Origin: Rhizobium sp. L43 | GTDB taxonomy: Bacteria; Pseudomonadota; Alphaproteobacteria; Rhizobiales; Rhizobiaceae | Direction: 5' to 3' | Assembly (NCBI RefSeq): GCF_002531725.1 | Contig: NZ_NWSQ01000010.1 | Coordinates: 1-64,000 of the forward strand | DNA: 64,000 bases | Shown: positions 1 to 7,814 of the stretch, piece by piece | Layout of the letters: each line of letters starts with the position of its first letter | Numbering within the stretch: the stretch's first letter is position 1 | Made by a program: the position numbers and the translations under genes | Notes under the pieces: model-generated | Database searches by the model: none | Seen by the model: only the letters and a program-made list of their open reading frames with translations | Told to the model about the DNA's origin: nothing

Positions 1-2
1 TC

Positions 3-956
3 GTCGTCGCCATCACCGGCGCAGATGATGGTCCAGCTAGACAGGCGCCGACCGACATTAAGCTGACGCCAGTCGTTCCGGCGGATAGCGTCAACTTCAA
101 TAGTTTTGAGTTCAGTGGGCTGCTGACGGCGACTGATCCCGACGCAGGTGGATTCAGCTTCAGCATTGCCTCGCAGTCGAATCCGGGCTTATTTTCGATT
201 ACCGGCAATACGCTTCATTCGGATGCGCTATCGACGAACGGTACATTTTCAGTGACGGTAACGGCAACGCAGACCGGTGATCCTATAGGCCCGGCCTTCG
301 AAAAGACCGAGACGTTCACGATTATCACCGGTGGCAATGGCAACTCAGTGGACAATCCGACCGGTGGAACGGGCGACGATATGCTCTACGGCGGTGGCGG
401 TAACGATATGATGTTCGGGCTCGGAGGTGACGACACTCTTTTCGGCCAAGACGGCAACGACACCCTAAACGGTGGTGCTGGCAACAACACCCTGACCGGC
501 GGCGTGGGAAATGATACCTTCTTTTTGCAAAAGTTCGCCACCACCACGAACCATATGACTGACTTCAACGCTGGGACGAATAGCACAACCGTGGACAGGT
601 TCCAGTTGGACGTCGGAGGCGGCACGTTCGAGTTTGCCGTCGGCAACAACAATACAAGCGTGGACAATGTGAAGGTGGGAAACAACGGCACGATCAATGT
701 TGCCGGAACGGAGGTTGCCGTCAAAACGGACGTGAGCGTCACGAACGCAACCGTCCAGAGCACCATCAATGGTTACAGCAACATAACCACAGGGGCATTG
801 TTCGTGTTCCACAATACGGATCTCGGCCATGCGGCGGTCTACTACGATCAGAACCCAAGTTCAGCCGGCGGCGCGGTGCTGGTTGCTGAATTCGACAACA
901 TCACCACCCTCGGCGGGCTTTCAAACTTCAACTCGGGCGACTTCTTGTTTGGCTGA
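3..956 (+). CDS. RTX calcium-binding secreted protein, C-terminal part
   Basis: The reading frame is open from the window edge, so the start lies upstream; 317 residues are visible. The first part looks like the end of a cadherin-like or Ig-like module (a [13 protein letters not shown] linker and beta-rich text). Then come five to six glycine-rich nonapeptides of the GGxGxDxxx type (about residues 120-165), which bind Ca2+ in RTX proteins. The last residues, SGDFLFG, are an Asp followed by hydrophobic residues, the usual end of type I secretion substrates, so it is probably exported by a PrsDE-like ABC system. No catalytic domain is visible in the part present. Adhesin, matrix protein or the tail of an enzyme are all possible. 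Confidence 0.85.
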   Translation, partial: VVAITGADDGPARQAPTDIKLTPVVPADSVNFNSFEFSGLLTATDPDAGGFSFSIASQSNPGLFSITGNTLHSDALSTNGTFSVTVTATQTGDPIGPAFEKTETFTIITGGNGNSVDNPTGGTGDDMLYGGGGNDMMFGLGGDDTLFGQDGNDTLNGGAGNNTLTGGVGNDTFFLQKFATTTNHMTDFNAGTNSTTVDRFQLDVGGGTFEFAVGNNNTSVDNVKVGNNGTINVAGTEVAVKTDVSVTNATVQSTINGYSNITTGALFVFHNTDLGHAAVYYDQNPSSAGGAVLVAEFDNITTLGGLSNFNSGDFLFG

Positions 957-1127
957 GGCGGTCTGTGATCACGACCAGCATTCACCGCAAACGCAGCCCA
1001 ATGGAGACCTCGCCTGCGGCGTCAATGACAGGATCCATAGGCGGCGCAGGCAGGTGTCTTCCGACAGCAGCGAGATTCTGTGCCCATTCCCGTACTCGGG
1101 CCTGACGGGGAGGTTCCGGACGTTTGT

Positions 1128-1147
1128 GCGCCCAGCGCGCTGGGCGC
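1128..1147. repeat. 20-bp perfect palindrome
   Basis: GCGCCCAGCGCGCTGGGCGC reads the same on both strands. It lies 170 bases after the RTX gene and 60 bases after the end of the small minus-strand gene at 1208-1381, so it could end transcription from either side, though there is no T-run. The rest of 957-1207 shows nothing recognisable. Confidence 0.4.
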
Positions 1148-1207
1148 GACGGATTCATCGGGTGGTGGATAGCATCAGGTCACACGCGTTGCGGCAGCCT
1201 GCCGACC

Positions 1208-1381
1208 TCAATTGCTGCCGTTGTTGGGCCGTGCCTTGGCGCTGTCATTGCTGCTGTCCGAGGCGGTTTTTCCGTCTGGCTGTTGGCCGAAATAGGTGCC
1301 ACCAAGGTGGCCGCCGGCGCTGGTATTTCTGACCTGTTGCTCGGCGCGTTTCTGAAGGTCACGAACGTTGGTCTTGCTCAT
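1208..1381 (-). CDS. small hydrophilic protein, probable stress protein
   Basis: A 57-residue protein starting MSKTNVRDLQKRAEQQVRN, then a Gly/Ser/Asn-rich, probably disordered tail ending PNNGSN. The start was chosen because GGAG sits six bases before this ATG; an ATG 12 bases upstream has no such site. No domain is recognised. It is divergent from the small genes at 1538 and 1740, and both directions carry a GGAAC-N16-GGTT element resembling the EcfG (RpoE2) general-stress promoter of Alphaproteobacteria. Small hydrophilic proteins are common in that regulon, so a stress role is the best guess; nothing in the protein proves it. Confidence 0.6.
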   Translation of the reverse strand: MSKTNVRDLQKRAEQQVRNTSAGGHLGGTYFGQQPDGKTASDSSNDSAKARPNNGSN

Positions 1382-1416
1382 CTTCGGCTCCATGTTTCCG
1401 GTTGCGACCTCACACC

Positions 1417-1441
1417 AACCGATGGGCGGCGACACTGTTCC
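1417..1441 (-). promoter_or_regulatory. EcfG-type promoter for the minus-strand small gene
   Basis: On the minus strand GGAAC (1437-1441) is followed after 16 bases by GGTT (1417-1420). The EcfG/RpoE2 consensus is GGAAC-N16/17-cGTT. Transcription would begin about 25 bases before the chosen ATG. Confidence 0.55.
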
Positions 1442-1484
1442 ATATTTTCTGTGCCAACTGCCCGCCGTGATCTCGCAAAAGCGT

Positions 1485-1509
1485 GGAACAGTTCCGGCTC
1501 TTTGCGGTT
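1485..1509 (+). promoter_or_regulatory. EcfG-type promoter for the 1538-1943 genes
   Basis: GGAAC (1485-1489), 16 bases, GGTT (1506-1509), the same spacing as the opposite promoter 44 bases away. The predicted start of transcription is about 20 bases before the ribosome-binding site AAGGAG of the 1538 gene. Confidence 0.6.
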
Positions 1510-1537
1510 TTCCTTACTCAAACCAAGGAGAACGAAG

Positions 1538-1738
1538 ATGGGCATGACGACACCGAGGGATGGCGCTCCCGGCACCACCGACCAGTCCCCCCGCTGGGAG
1601 GGTCCGAAGGGCAATAGGCCGCGCGGCTACCTGAAAGCCAAGGATGATCCGGATCGCGATCGCGACGCGAAGGGCGAAAACAACCGCGATCCCGAGACCA
1701 AAAATCTCGGCGACGCGATGAAGCAGAAGGGCGATTGA
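1538..1738 (+). CDS. small Asp/Arg/Lys-rich hydrophilic protein
   Basis: 66 residues beginning MGMTTPRDGAPGTTDQSPRW, with a strongly charged centre (DDPDRDRDAKGENNRD) and no hydrophobic segment, so probably a disordered cytoplasmic protein. AAGGAG lies eight bases before the ATG. The stop at 1736-1738 is one base before the ATG of the next small gene, so the two are co-transcribed and probably translationally coupled. Function unknown; the EcfG-like promoter upstream suggests expression under general stress. Confidence 0.65.
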   Translation: MGMTTPRDGAPGTTDQSPRWEGPKGNRPRGYLKAKDDPDRDRDAKGENNRDPETKNLGDAMKQKGD

Positions 1739-1739
1739 G

Positions 1740-1943
1740 ATGGCCAATCCCGAGAAGGACGCAGCCGGCCAGTTCGCAAAATCCCGTGCCGACCGGAAAA
1801 GCAGCGGCGTTGCCAGCGCCAAGCCGACCGTCATCACCGGCTCGGAAGATGCCACGGTGCACAAGAACCCGCCCGGCAAGACGAAGCCCGAGAAGGATTG
1901 GGATATCAACTACGATCCGGCCGACAGGAACGAGAGCCGTTAG
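1740..1943 (+). CDS. small hydrophilic protein, second gene of pair
   Basis: 67 residues, MANPEKDAAGQFAKSRADRK at the N-terminus and an acidic, Asn/Asp-rich C-terminus, without membrane segments or a known domain. The ATG begins one base after the stop of the 1538 gene, a spacing typical of coupled translation. A hairpin with a T-run ends the unit at 1964-1999. Probably a stress-induced protein acting with its neighbour; this is inference from size, composition and promoter. Confidence 0.65.
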   Translation: MANPEKDAAGQFAKSRADRKSSGVASAKPTVITGSEDATVHKNPPGKTKPEKDWDINYDPADRNESR

Positions 1944-1963
1944 CACTAGCTCCACTGTCGCCT

Positions 1964-1999
1964 CCTCGCGAGCCAAGCCGCGAGGCATTTCCGTTTTTT
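1964..1999 (+). terminator. rho-independent terminator after the small-gene pair
   Basis: CCTCGCG (1964-1970) pairs with CGCGAGG (1979-1985); six T residues follow at 1994-1999. It separates the pair from the convergent SDR gene. Confidence 0.6.
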
Positions 2000-2043
2000 C
2001 CAGTCACGGAAATTGCTCCAATTTCATATCTGGACACCCTTTC

Positions 2044-2931
2044 TTACCCACCGAAATAGGTGGGATGGTCGATATCGGCGAGGAGGCCGGACTGTTGCGG
2101 CTGCCAGCCGAGCAGCGCGCGGGTATGCTCGCTCGAGGTCGGGATGTCGAAGCCGGCGAACATCCCGAACCAGCCAAAATGCTCGGCCGCTTCTTCCCGT
2201 GAAAGCGAGATAGCGGGCACATCGAGCCGCCGGCCGATGACCTCGGCGATCTGCCTGAAGGGAACTTCTTCCGCGACTGCCAGGAACGGGCCGCCGATGG
2301 CGCCGCGCTCCAGCGCCAGCCGATAAACCCGGGCGGCATCGAGCCGGTGCACGGCCGGCCACCGGTTCTGCCCTTCGCCGATATAGGCCGAGACGCCCTT
2401 GCGCCGGGCCAAATCGATCAGGATCGGCACGAAGCCGTGGTCCCCATGGCCATGCACCGAGGGCGGCAGCCGGACGGTGGAGGCGCGCACGCCACGGGCG
2501 ACCAGCGATACCGCGGTGATTTCGGAGGCGCGAGGGTATGTCTCCGACGTCGGCATGGGCGGATCCTTCTCGGTGCCGACGCGGCCGGGGGCAAAGCCAA
2601 GGCCGGCCGTGACCAGCAGCGGACGATCGGAGCCTTGGAGGGCTTCGCCGAGCGCCTCGATGGCGCGCCGGTCGGCGGTGCAGTTCTCGGCGAATTTCGA
2701 GAAATCATGGTTGAAGGCCGTGTGGATCACGGCGTCCGCCTCGGCGCCGCCGCTCTTCAGGCTTTCCAGGTCATCGAGCGTGCCGCGATGGACCGCAGCA
2801 CCGGCGGTCGCCAGTTGATCCGCTCCCTTGTCGGAGCGGGTGAGGCCGAGCACCTGATGGCCGGCGGCGATCAATTCATTGACGACGGCCGAGCCGACCC
2901 AGCCGGTGGCTCCAGTGACGAATACGCGCAT
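2044..2931 (-). CDS. NAD(P)-binding SDR-family oxidoreductase/epimerase
   Basis: 295 residues of the extended/atypical SDR superfamily. The N-terminus [20 protein letters not shown] carries the Rossmann motif GATGWVG (residues 7-13). The usual YxxxK pair is not obvious; a Tyr occurs in SETYPRASE, so this is an atypical member and the substrate cannot be told. The start is the ATG at 2931 because GGAG precedes it by seven bases. It is divergent from the MmyB-type regulator at 3024, with paired operator-like repeats between, so the regulator very likely controls it, as is common for regulator/oxidoreductase pairs. Confidence 0.85.
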   Translation of the reverse strand: MRVFVTGATGWVGSAVVNELIAAGHQVLGLTRSDKGADQLATAGAAVHRGTLDDLESLKSGGAEADAVIHTAFNHDFSKFAENCTADRRAIEALGEALQGSDRPLLVTAGLGFAPGRVGTEKDPPMPTSETYPRASEITAVSLVARGVRASTVRLPPSVHGHGDHGFVPILIDLARRKGVSAYIGEGQNRWPAVHRLDAARVYRLALERGAIGGPFLAVAEEVPFRQIAEVIGRRLDVPAISLSREEAAEHFGWFGMFAGFDIPTSSEHTRALLGWQPQQSGLLADIDHPTYFGG

Positions 2932-2977
2932 CTGATATCTCCAGGTTTTTGCCGGAGACACATATCGGCTCTGCCTG

Positions 2978-3009
2978 TATCATGGTAAAGTAGTGACATT
3001 ATCATGGTA
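2978..3009. promoter_or_regulatory. paired operator-like repeats between SDR and regulator
   Basis: TATCATGGTA occurs at 2978-2987 and again at 3000-3009, exactly 22 bases apart (two helical turns). Each copy is itself nearly palindromic (TAYCATGRTA). The second copy lies 14 bases before the regulator ATG and overlaps a possible TATAAA -10 box, which suggests autoregulation and control of the divergent SDR gene. Confidence 0.6.
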
Positions 3010-3023
3010 TAAAGGCTAACAGG

Positions 3024-3848
3024 ATGGGTGAATTCGTCACCTCGGATAACCGGCTCGGCGCCTATCTGAAGGGGCGCCGCGTCAGGCTCGATCCCGCGGC
3101 CCTCGGTTTTGCGGGGGAGCGGCGGCGCACGCCGGGTCTGCGGCGCGAGGAGGTGGCGAGCCGTGCCAATATCAGCCCGACCTGGTACACCTGGCTGGAG
3201 CAGGGGCGCGGTGGTGCGCCATCTGCCGACGTGCTCGACCGGATCTCTCGCGCGCTGATGCTGACGGATGTCGAGCGCGAGCATCTCTTCCTCATCGGCC
3301 TCGGCCGGCCGCCCGAGGTGCGCTACCACAGGCAAGAGGGCGTGACGCCGAGGTTGCAAGGCGTGCTCGATGCTCTGGACCCGAGCCCGGCGCTGATCCG
3401 CAACGCCATCTGGGACGTGATTGCCTGGAACAGGGCGGCGACTGTGCTTCTAACCGATTACGGCGCGCTGCCTCCGGAAGAGCGCAACGTGCTGCGCTTC
3501 ATCTTCCTTGACCCGCGCGTGCGCGCCGCCCAGTACGACTGGGAAAGTGTCGCCCGCTTCGTCGTCGCCGCTTTCCGCGTGGATGCGGCCCGCGCGGGTG
3601 CTGCGGCCGAGGTCGAGCCCCTCGTCGACGAACTCTGCCGCAAGAGCCCCGAATTCCTGGCGATGTGGCGCGACAACGACGTGCGTAGCCACGGCGAGGG
3701 CGCCAAGCACATCAAACACCCCATCCTCGGCCCTCTCGCTTTCGAATATTCCGCCTTCCAGGTGGATGGCCGGCCGGATCTCAGCATGGTGGTGTACAAC
3801 CCGGCGACGGCCGCGGATGCGGCGAAGATCAGGGGCTTGGTGGGCTGA
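3024..3848 (+). CDS. XRE/MmyB-family transcriptional regulator
   Basis: 274 residues. Residues about 8-80 form an XRE helix-turn-helix with the TPGLRREEVA and ISPTWYTWLEQGR stretches diagnostic of the MmyB-like family. The remaining 170 residues match the MmyB ligand-binding domain (NxIWDVIAWNRAA, LRFIFLDPRVR). Such regulators usually bind fatty-acid-like or other small ligands and repress a neighbouring oxidoreductase gene. The ribosome-binding site is poor, so the message may have a very short leader. Divergent from the SDR gene at 2044-2931. Confidence 0.92.
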   Translation: MGEFVTSDNRLGAYLKGRRVRLDPAALGFAGERRRTPGLRREEVASRANISPTWYTWLEQGRGGAPSADVLDRISRALMLTDVEREHLFLIGLGRPPEVRYHRQEGVTPRLQGVLDALDPSPALIRNAIWDVIAWNRAATVLLTDYGALPPEERNVLRFIFLDPRVRAAQYDWESVARFVVAAFRVDAARAGAAAEVEPLVDELCRKSPEFLAMWRDNDVRSHGEGAKHIKHPILGPLAFEYSAFQVDGRPDLSMVVYNPATAADAAKIRGLVG

Positions 3849-3969
3849 GACGAGGGCAATTGGTTGATCGATGATATAGCGGTCATCATCGCCTCAAGCC
3901 GGACAAATCTGCCGTCATCCTGTGCATCGACGCGCGCAAGATTGATGCTGCGCGGGTTGGGGGATTTCA

Positions 3970-4086
3970 ATGAATTCATATCGTGCCGCGGTCTTGGTCG
4001 CCGCGTCGGTCTTGATGGTGCTGTCTGCGTCGGCGGCATCCGCCTGGGGCGAACCCCCAAGGCATGACAAAGCTGTGAAAAGCTAA
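3970..4086 (+). CDS. possible 38-residue secreted peptide
   Basis: The frame encodes MNSYRAAVLVAASVLMVLSA followed by SAASA and WGEPPRHDKAVKS. The first 25 residues are a good Sec signal peptide (polar start, hydrophobic core, Ala-x-Ala cleavage site), leaving a 13-residue basic mature peptide. GGGGGA lies about seven bases before the ATG. The size is below most gene-calling limits. No homologue is known to me; it could be an envelope microprotein or a chance frame. Confidence 0.4.
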   Translation: MNSYRAAVLVAASVLMVLSASAASAWGEPPRHDKAVKS

Positions 4087-4180
4087 AATACTACTCCTGC
4101 TAGAAAATTCATTGACCGTGCCGGTGTCAGCTGCTTTCCTCCCGATAGACCAAGGCGAATGGATCTTGAAGGAGATATCC

Positions 4181-5722
4181 ATGACAGTTCTTACAAAACC
4201 TGTGGCGGTCGATGATGTCAGCAGCGCTTCCGAGAATGACGTGATCTCGGGCAATCTGCTGCATAATGATCTGGCCGGGGGCTCCGGCAACATGTTCCTC
4301 AACTTTTTCGATGGCGAGCGGGTTCTCGCCAAGGCGGCCGGGCAGATCACCGATATCGAGGGTGAATACGGCACGTTTCACGTCAAGGCCGACGGCTCTT
4401 ATACCTATACGCTGAACGAGGCCGCCAAGGCGGGCTTCGTTGACGGAATGACGTTGACGGAGACGATCGGCTACAAGATCTCCGACGGCGCCGGCAACAC
4501 CGATGTCGGCCATTTCACGCTCGACATTCACGGGGTCACGAGCCCGCCGGTCGCGGTCGACGACGCCTTGTCCTTCCGCGAAGGAAGCGAGATGGCCCGC
4601 AACGTGCTCGCCAATGATCACGCGGGAGAGGCGGGCACGCTCTTCCTGCGCTCGGTCGAGGGCACCAGCATTCCTGCCGGTCAGGGGCAAGGGCAGACGA
4701 CCGACGTGGCGGGTGAATTCGGCACCTTCCATTTCGCAAGCGATGGAAGCTTCACCTACGATCTCGATCCGGCCGTCAAGGCGGGCCTCGATGACGGCGA
4801 GCATGTCACCGAGAAACTCCAATACTACAAGGTCTCCGACGGCGCGGGTCACGCGGACGCCGGCGTGATCACCCTGACCGTCGACGGCGCGACGGACGGG
4901 AAGTCGTTGAACACCAATCATGTCGAGGCCCAGGCTGATGTCGTGCGCCCCTTCGATGACCACTACGAACTCCAGGGGGTGGCGATCGATCCGCTGACGG
5001 GCAAGTATTACGTCAGCTCCGGCCATGGTTTCCCGGATGATTCCATGGTGAGCATTTACGACAACGCCGCCGCATTCGAGGCCGGCAAGGCCAGCGGCGC
5101 CATCTCCCTCGGCGACTATGACAAGGGCGAATATGACATCGGCGGAACCTATTTTTCGGTCCGCGGCGGCGAGATCATCGGAAGAACCAACGAGGCGAGG
5201 GGCGAGGAAGACCCTTTCCCCGATCAGACCTATCTCGCAAAGTGGGATGCCGCCGACGGATCGCTCGATCAGAAGGGGGCTTCGATTCCCGGGCTCGTCG
5301 GTCAGAACGGGGCGGGTACATTCGACTGGGGTGGATTCACGGCCGTCAATACGATGCAGGATTCGACCGGCATTTACGTCGTCGGCCGCATCAACGATTC
5401 CACCTGGCAGGTCTCCAAAATCGATCCCGACACGCTGAGCCCGATCGAATCCAAGACCTTTTCGGCCGGCGGGCTCGGATACGGCTTTGCCGTCAACGGC
5501 ACGTTCTTCTTCGGCGATTCCTTCGGCAGCGAGCATATCGGCACGGCATTCGACTTTGCGACCGGGGTCAAGACAACGGTCGATGTCAACATCGCCATAT
5601 CAGGAGACGACTCCACCACCAACGTGGTCTATGATTCAGCGGCGGATAATCTCTACATCACCAACAGCATGACCGACGAAATCTCCGTGGTGCACAACGT
5701 CTCGGACATACTCTTCGCCTGA
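4181..5722 (+). CDS. secreted protein with two cadherin-like modules and a propeller-like domain
   Basis: 513 residues. The ATG at 4181 follows AAGGAG by six bases; an in-frame ATG 69 bases upstream has none. Two related modules of about 110 residues (5-118 and 122-235) each begin PVAVDD, contain a NLLxND or NVLANDxxGE stretch and GEYGTFHVKADGSYTYTL-type text, and end in a DG-rich strand. They resemble the Ra/CHDL modules of rhizobial Rap proteins that bind Ca2+ and acidic exopolysaccharide. Residues about 245-505 are repetitive beta strands, probably a beta-propeller. There is no Sec signal; the end SDILFA fits a type I secretion signal. Likely a matrix or EPS-binding protein exported by PrsDE. 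Confidence 0.8.
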   Translation: MTVLTKPVAVDDVSSASENDVISGNLLHNDLAGGSGNMFLNFFDGERVLAKAAGQITDIEGEYGTFHVKADGSYTYTLNEAAKAGFVDGMTLTETIGYKISDGAGNTDVGHFTLDIHGVTSPPVAVDDALSFREGSEMARNVLANDHAGEAGTLFLRSVEGTSIPAGQGQGQTTDVAGEFGTFHFASDGSFTYDLDPAVKAGLDDGEHVTEKLQYYKVSDGAGHADAGVITLTVDGATDGKSLNTNHVEAQADVVRPFDDHYELQGVAIDPLTGKYYVSSGHGFPDDSMVSIYDNAAAFEAGKASGAISLGDYDKGEYDIGGTYFSVRGGEIIGRTNEARGEEDPFPDQTYLAKWDAADGSLDQKGASIPGLVGQNGAGTFDWGGFTAVNTMQDSTGIYVVGRINDSTWQVSKIDPDTLSPIESKTFSAGGLGYGFAVNGTFFFGDSFGSEHIGTAFDFATGVKTTVDVNIAISGDDSTTNVVYDSAADNLYITNSMTDEISVVHNVSDILFA

Positions 5723-5745
5723 CGGTCTTTACTGGCCGAATAGTG

Positions 5746-5785
5746 ACGCCGCCCGCCCATTTTCCACAGGGTGGGGCGGCGTTTA
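5746..5785. terminator. hairpin between convergent genes
   Basis: ACGCCGCCC (5746-5754) pairs with GGGCGGCGT (5774-5782), followed by a short TTT. It lies between the convergent cadherin-like gene and ftsZ2 and may serve both. Confidence 0.5.
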
Positions 5786-5828
5786 TCGCTCAGTGCCATG
5801 GTGAGCAGACCAATATGACAGTGGCCGC

Positions 5829-6851
5829 TTACTGCAGCGTGCGCGTCTGGATCTGTTCGGCCGGGGCGTGAGAAGCGGATGCGGGCAGGGAGCTGCCTTC
5901 CAGGCCGGTCGCCACGACCGAGACGCGGAACTTGCCGTCAAGGCTGCGGTCGAAGATGGCGCCGACGACGATATCGGCGTCGTCCTGCACCTCGTCGCGA
6001 ATGCGGCTTGCCGCTTCGTCCACTTCGAACAGCGTCATATCCGAGCCGCCCGATATCGAGATCAGCACGCCTTTGGCGCCTCTCATCGAGATATCGTCGA
6101 GAAGCGGGTTGGCGATTGCCGCTTCCGCCGCCTTCATCGCGCGGCTCTCGCCGGAGGCTTCGCCAGTGCCCATCATGGCGCGTCCCATGCCTTGCATGAC
6201 CGACTTCACGTCGGCAAAATCGAGATTGATCAGGCCTTCCTTGACGATGAGATCGGTGATGCAGCCGACGCCGGCATAGAGCACGCGGTCGGCCGTCATG
6301 AAGGCATCGGCGAAAGTCGTTTTCGCATCGGCGATGCGGAAAAGATTCTGATTGGGAATGACGATGACGGTATCGGCTGCCTGGCGGAGTGCCTCGATGC
6401 CGACTTCCGCCGTCCGCATGCGGCGATTGCCCTCAAAGGTAAAGGGCTTGGTGACGACGCCGACCGTCAGGATGCCGGCGGCACGCGCGGCGCGCGCGAT
6501 GACAGGTGCAGCACCCGTGCCCGTCCCGCCGCCCATGCCGGCGGTGACAAAGCACATGTGCGATCCTGCCAGGTGATCCATGATCTCATCGATCGACTCC
6601 TCGGCAGCCGCATGGCCGATCTCAGGCAGCGAACCGGCGCCGAGACCCTCCGTTACGTTCGCGCCGAGTTGAATGCGCCGCGTCGCCTTGGACGTGGCGA
6701 GGACCTGGGCGTCCGTATTTGCGGCGATGAATTCAACGCCTGCCAGCTTTTCCGCAATCATATTGTTGATCGCATTGCCGCCACCGCCGCCGACGCCGAT
6801 GACTGTAATATGCGGCCGCAGTCCCGAAATGCCGCTCTTGGCGTCCGTCAT
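5829..6851 (-). CDS. ftsZ2: FtsZ2, short tubulin-like GTPase
   Basis: 340 residues from the ATG at 6851, which follows AAGGAG; an ATG 27 bases upstream lacks a site. The GTP-binding signature GGGTGTG is at residues 107-113, with the FtsZ N-terminal [10 protein letters not shown] and the T7-loop text NLDFADV. The GTPase and C-terminal core are complete, but the protein stops about 25 residues after the core. The long linker and the conserved C-terminal peptide that binds FtsA and ZipA are absent. Sinorhizobium meliloti FtsZ2 is truncated in the same way and is dispensable next to full-length FtsZ1. No dcw cell-division genes are nearby, which supports a paralogue rather than the main ftsZ. Confidence 0.95.
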   Translation of the reverse strand: MTDAKSGISGLRPHITVIGVGGGGGNAINNMIAEKLAGVEFIAANTDAQVLATSKATRRIQLGANVTEGLGAGSLPEIGHAAAEESIDEIMDHLAGSHMCFVTAGMGGGTGTGAAPVIARAARAAGILTVGVVTKPFTFEGNRRMRTAEVGIEALRQAADTVIVIPNQNLFRIADAKTTFADAFMTADRVLYAGVGCITDLIVKEGLINLDFADVKSVMQGMGRAMMGTGEASGESRAMKAAEAAIANPLLDDISMRGAKGVLISISGGSDMTLFEVDEAASRIRDEVQDDADIVVGAIFDRSLDGKFRVSVVATGLEGSSLPASASHAPAEQIQTRTLQ

Positions 6852-7085
6852 CGCACTCTCCTTTGATGCTTCGTTCACGCCACGCCCTCGTCGTGGCCAG
6901 CGAATCGGCGCTTAGGATAGCCGCCCAAGAAGGCAGAGGCGAGGCGAAAGAAGTCTTAGGGCCGCAGCCGAAGGCCCGCTGCACAAATGCGCTGCGGATT
7001 TCGACAAAAGCCCCGAGGGCGCGTGAACCAATGCCGCGCCGGGGTGTTTACTGACATGCCTCATATCTCCGAAAGGACGGTTCCC

Positions 7086-7484
7086 ATGCAAAGACTTCTT
7101 CTATCGGGCCTTGCCCTTGCTGCACTTGCCGGCGCTGCCTTCGCGCAGGAGCCGCCCGCCCCGCCATCCGCGGGGACACCGCCCGCCGCGGCCGAGCCAA
7201 GCTCACCGCCTCCGCCTGCATCCGGCGATGAGGGGGCGATGCGGAGCGGGCCGGATGGGCCGCCGAGAGACCGTCCCGATTACCGATGGCACGGTTCGAG
7301 AGGCGACATGGGCTTTCGTGGTTTCCGGGGCCATCGCCCGCCACCGCCGCTGTCCAAGGCAGCGCATTTCCGGATCGAGGACGGGAACACCCGGATCGAT
7401 CTGCAATGCGCCGAGGACGAACCAATGAAGGCCTGCGCCGATCTGCTGCTGCAGGTAATGGACCGCTTGCAGGGCCGGGACTAA
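7086..7484 (+). CDS. small secreted proline-rich protein
   Basis: 132 residues starting MQRLLLSGLALAALAGAAFA with AFAQ as the likely Sec cleavage site. The mature part is Pro/Gly/Arg-rich (PPAPPSAGTPPAA, then RGDMGFRGFRGHRPPPP) and ends in a compact acidic segment with two Cys (DLQCAEDEPMKACADLLLQV) that could form a disulfide. AAGGA lies eight bases before the ATG. No family is recognised; a periplasmic location is likely. It is divergent from ftsZ2 with about 230 bases between, and apparently monocistronic. Confidence 0.75.
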   Translation: MQRLLLSGLALAALAGAAFAQEPPAPPSAGTPPAAAEPSSPPPPASGDEGAMRSGPDGPPRDRPDYRWHGSRGDMGFRGFRGHRPPPPLSKAAHFRIEDGNTRIDLQCAEDEPMKACADLLLQVMDRLQGRD

Positions 7485-7595
7485 CCTTGCTTCTCCGCGC
7501 ATGAAGCGGGATGCCGGCGGCGACGCGACCAACCGCGCCCTGGGTCGCTTCCCGATCGGCTACCCGCCGCCCGAAGTGCAATTTCTCCGGGAGCA

Positions 7596-7624
7596 TTGAC
7601 GACGCTCCAATTTGGATTTAGCTA
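7596..7624 (+). promoter_or_regulatory. promoter of the branched-chain amino acid attenuator
   Basis: TTGACG (7596-7601), 17 bases, TAGCTA (7619-7624). Transcription would start near 7631, which is at the ATG of the leader peptide, so the leader message is predicted to be leaderless, as reported for the S. meliloti trp attenuator RNA. Confidence 0.5.
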
Positions 7625-7631
7625 TGCTGCC

Positions 7632-7688
7632 ATGAAAATCGCAATGGTTCTGGCAGTGGTGATAGGGCGCATGGGCAGGGTGGTGTAA
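7632..7688 (+). CDS. branched-chain amino acid leader peptide
   Basis: An 18-codon frame encodes MKIAMVLAVVIGRMGRVV; eight of 18 residues are Val, Ile or Leu. CGCATGGG inside the frame (7668-7675) pairs perfectly with CCCATGCG (7705-7712), and a terminator follows at 7721-7744, before the acetolactate synthase gene. This is the layout of an ilv attenuator: ribosome stalling at Val/Ile/Leu codons when charged tRNA is scarce would disturb the first stem and prevent termination. No ribosome-binding site is seen, in keeping with translation of a leaderless transcript. Confidence 0.75.
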   Translation: MKIAMVLAVVIGRMGRVV

Positions 7689-7720
7689 CCATCCGGCGAA
7701 GGCACCCATGCGCGGTAAGC

Positions 7721-7744
7721 AGGCTCCTGACGGGGCCTTTTTTT
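7721..7744 (+). terminator. attenuator terminator
   Basis: AGGCTCC (7721-7727) and GGGGCCT (7732-7738) form a seven-pair stem with a TGAC loop, followed by seven T residues. It lies between the leader peptide and the acetolactate synthase gene. Confidence 0.8.
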
Positions 7745-7814
7745 ATGCCCTGAATCCGGGCGTGCGCCTCGTCGGACTTTCCACACATCATCACACTGAT
7801 CAAGGAACGGAACC

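Noticed and set aside
4127..5536. Minus-strand frame of 469 residues opposite the cadherin-like gene
   Set aside because: No start signal and no family; it mirrors the real gene.
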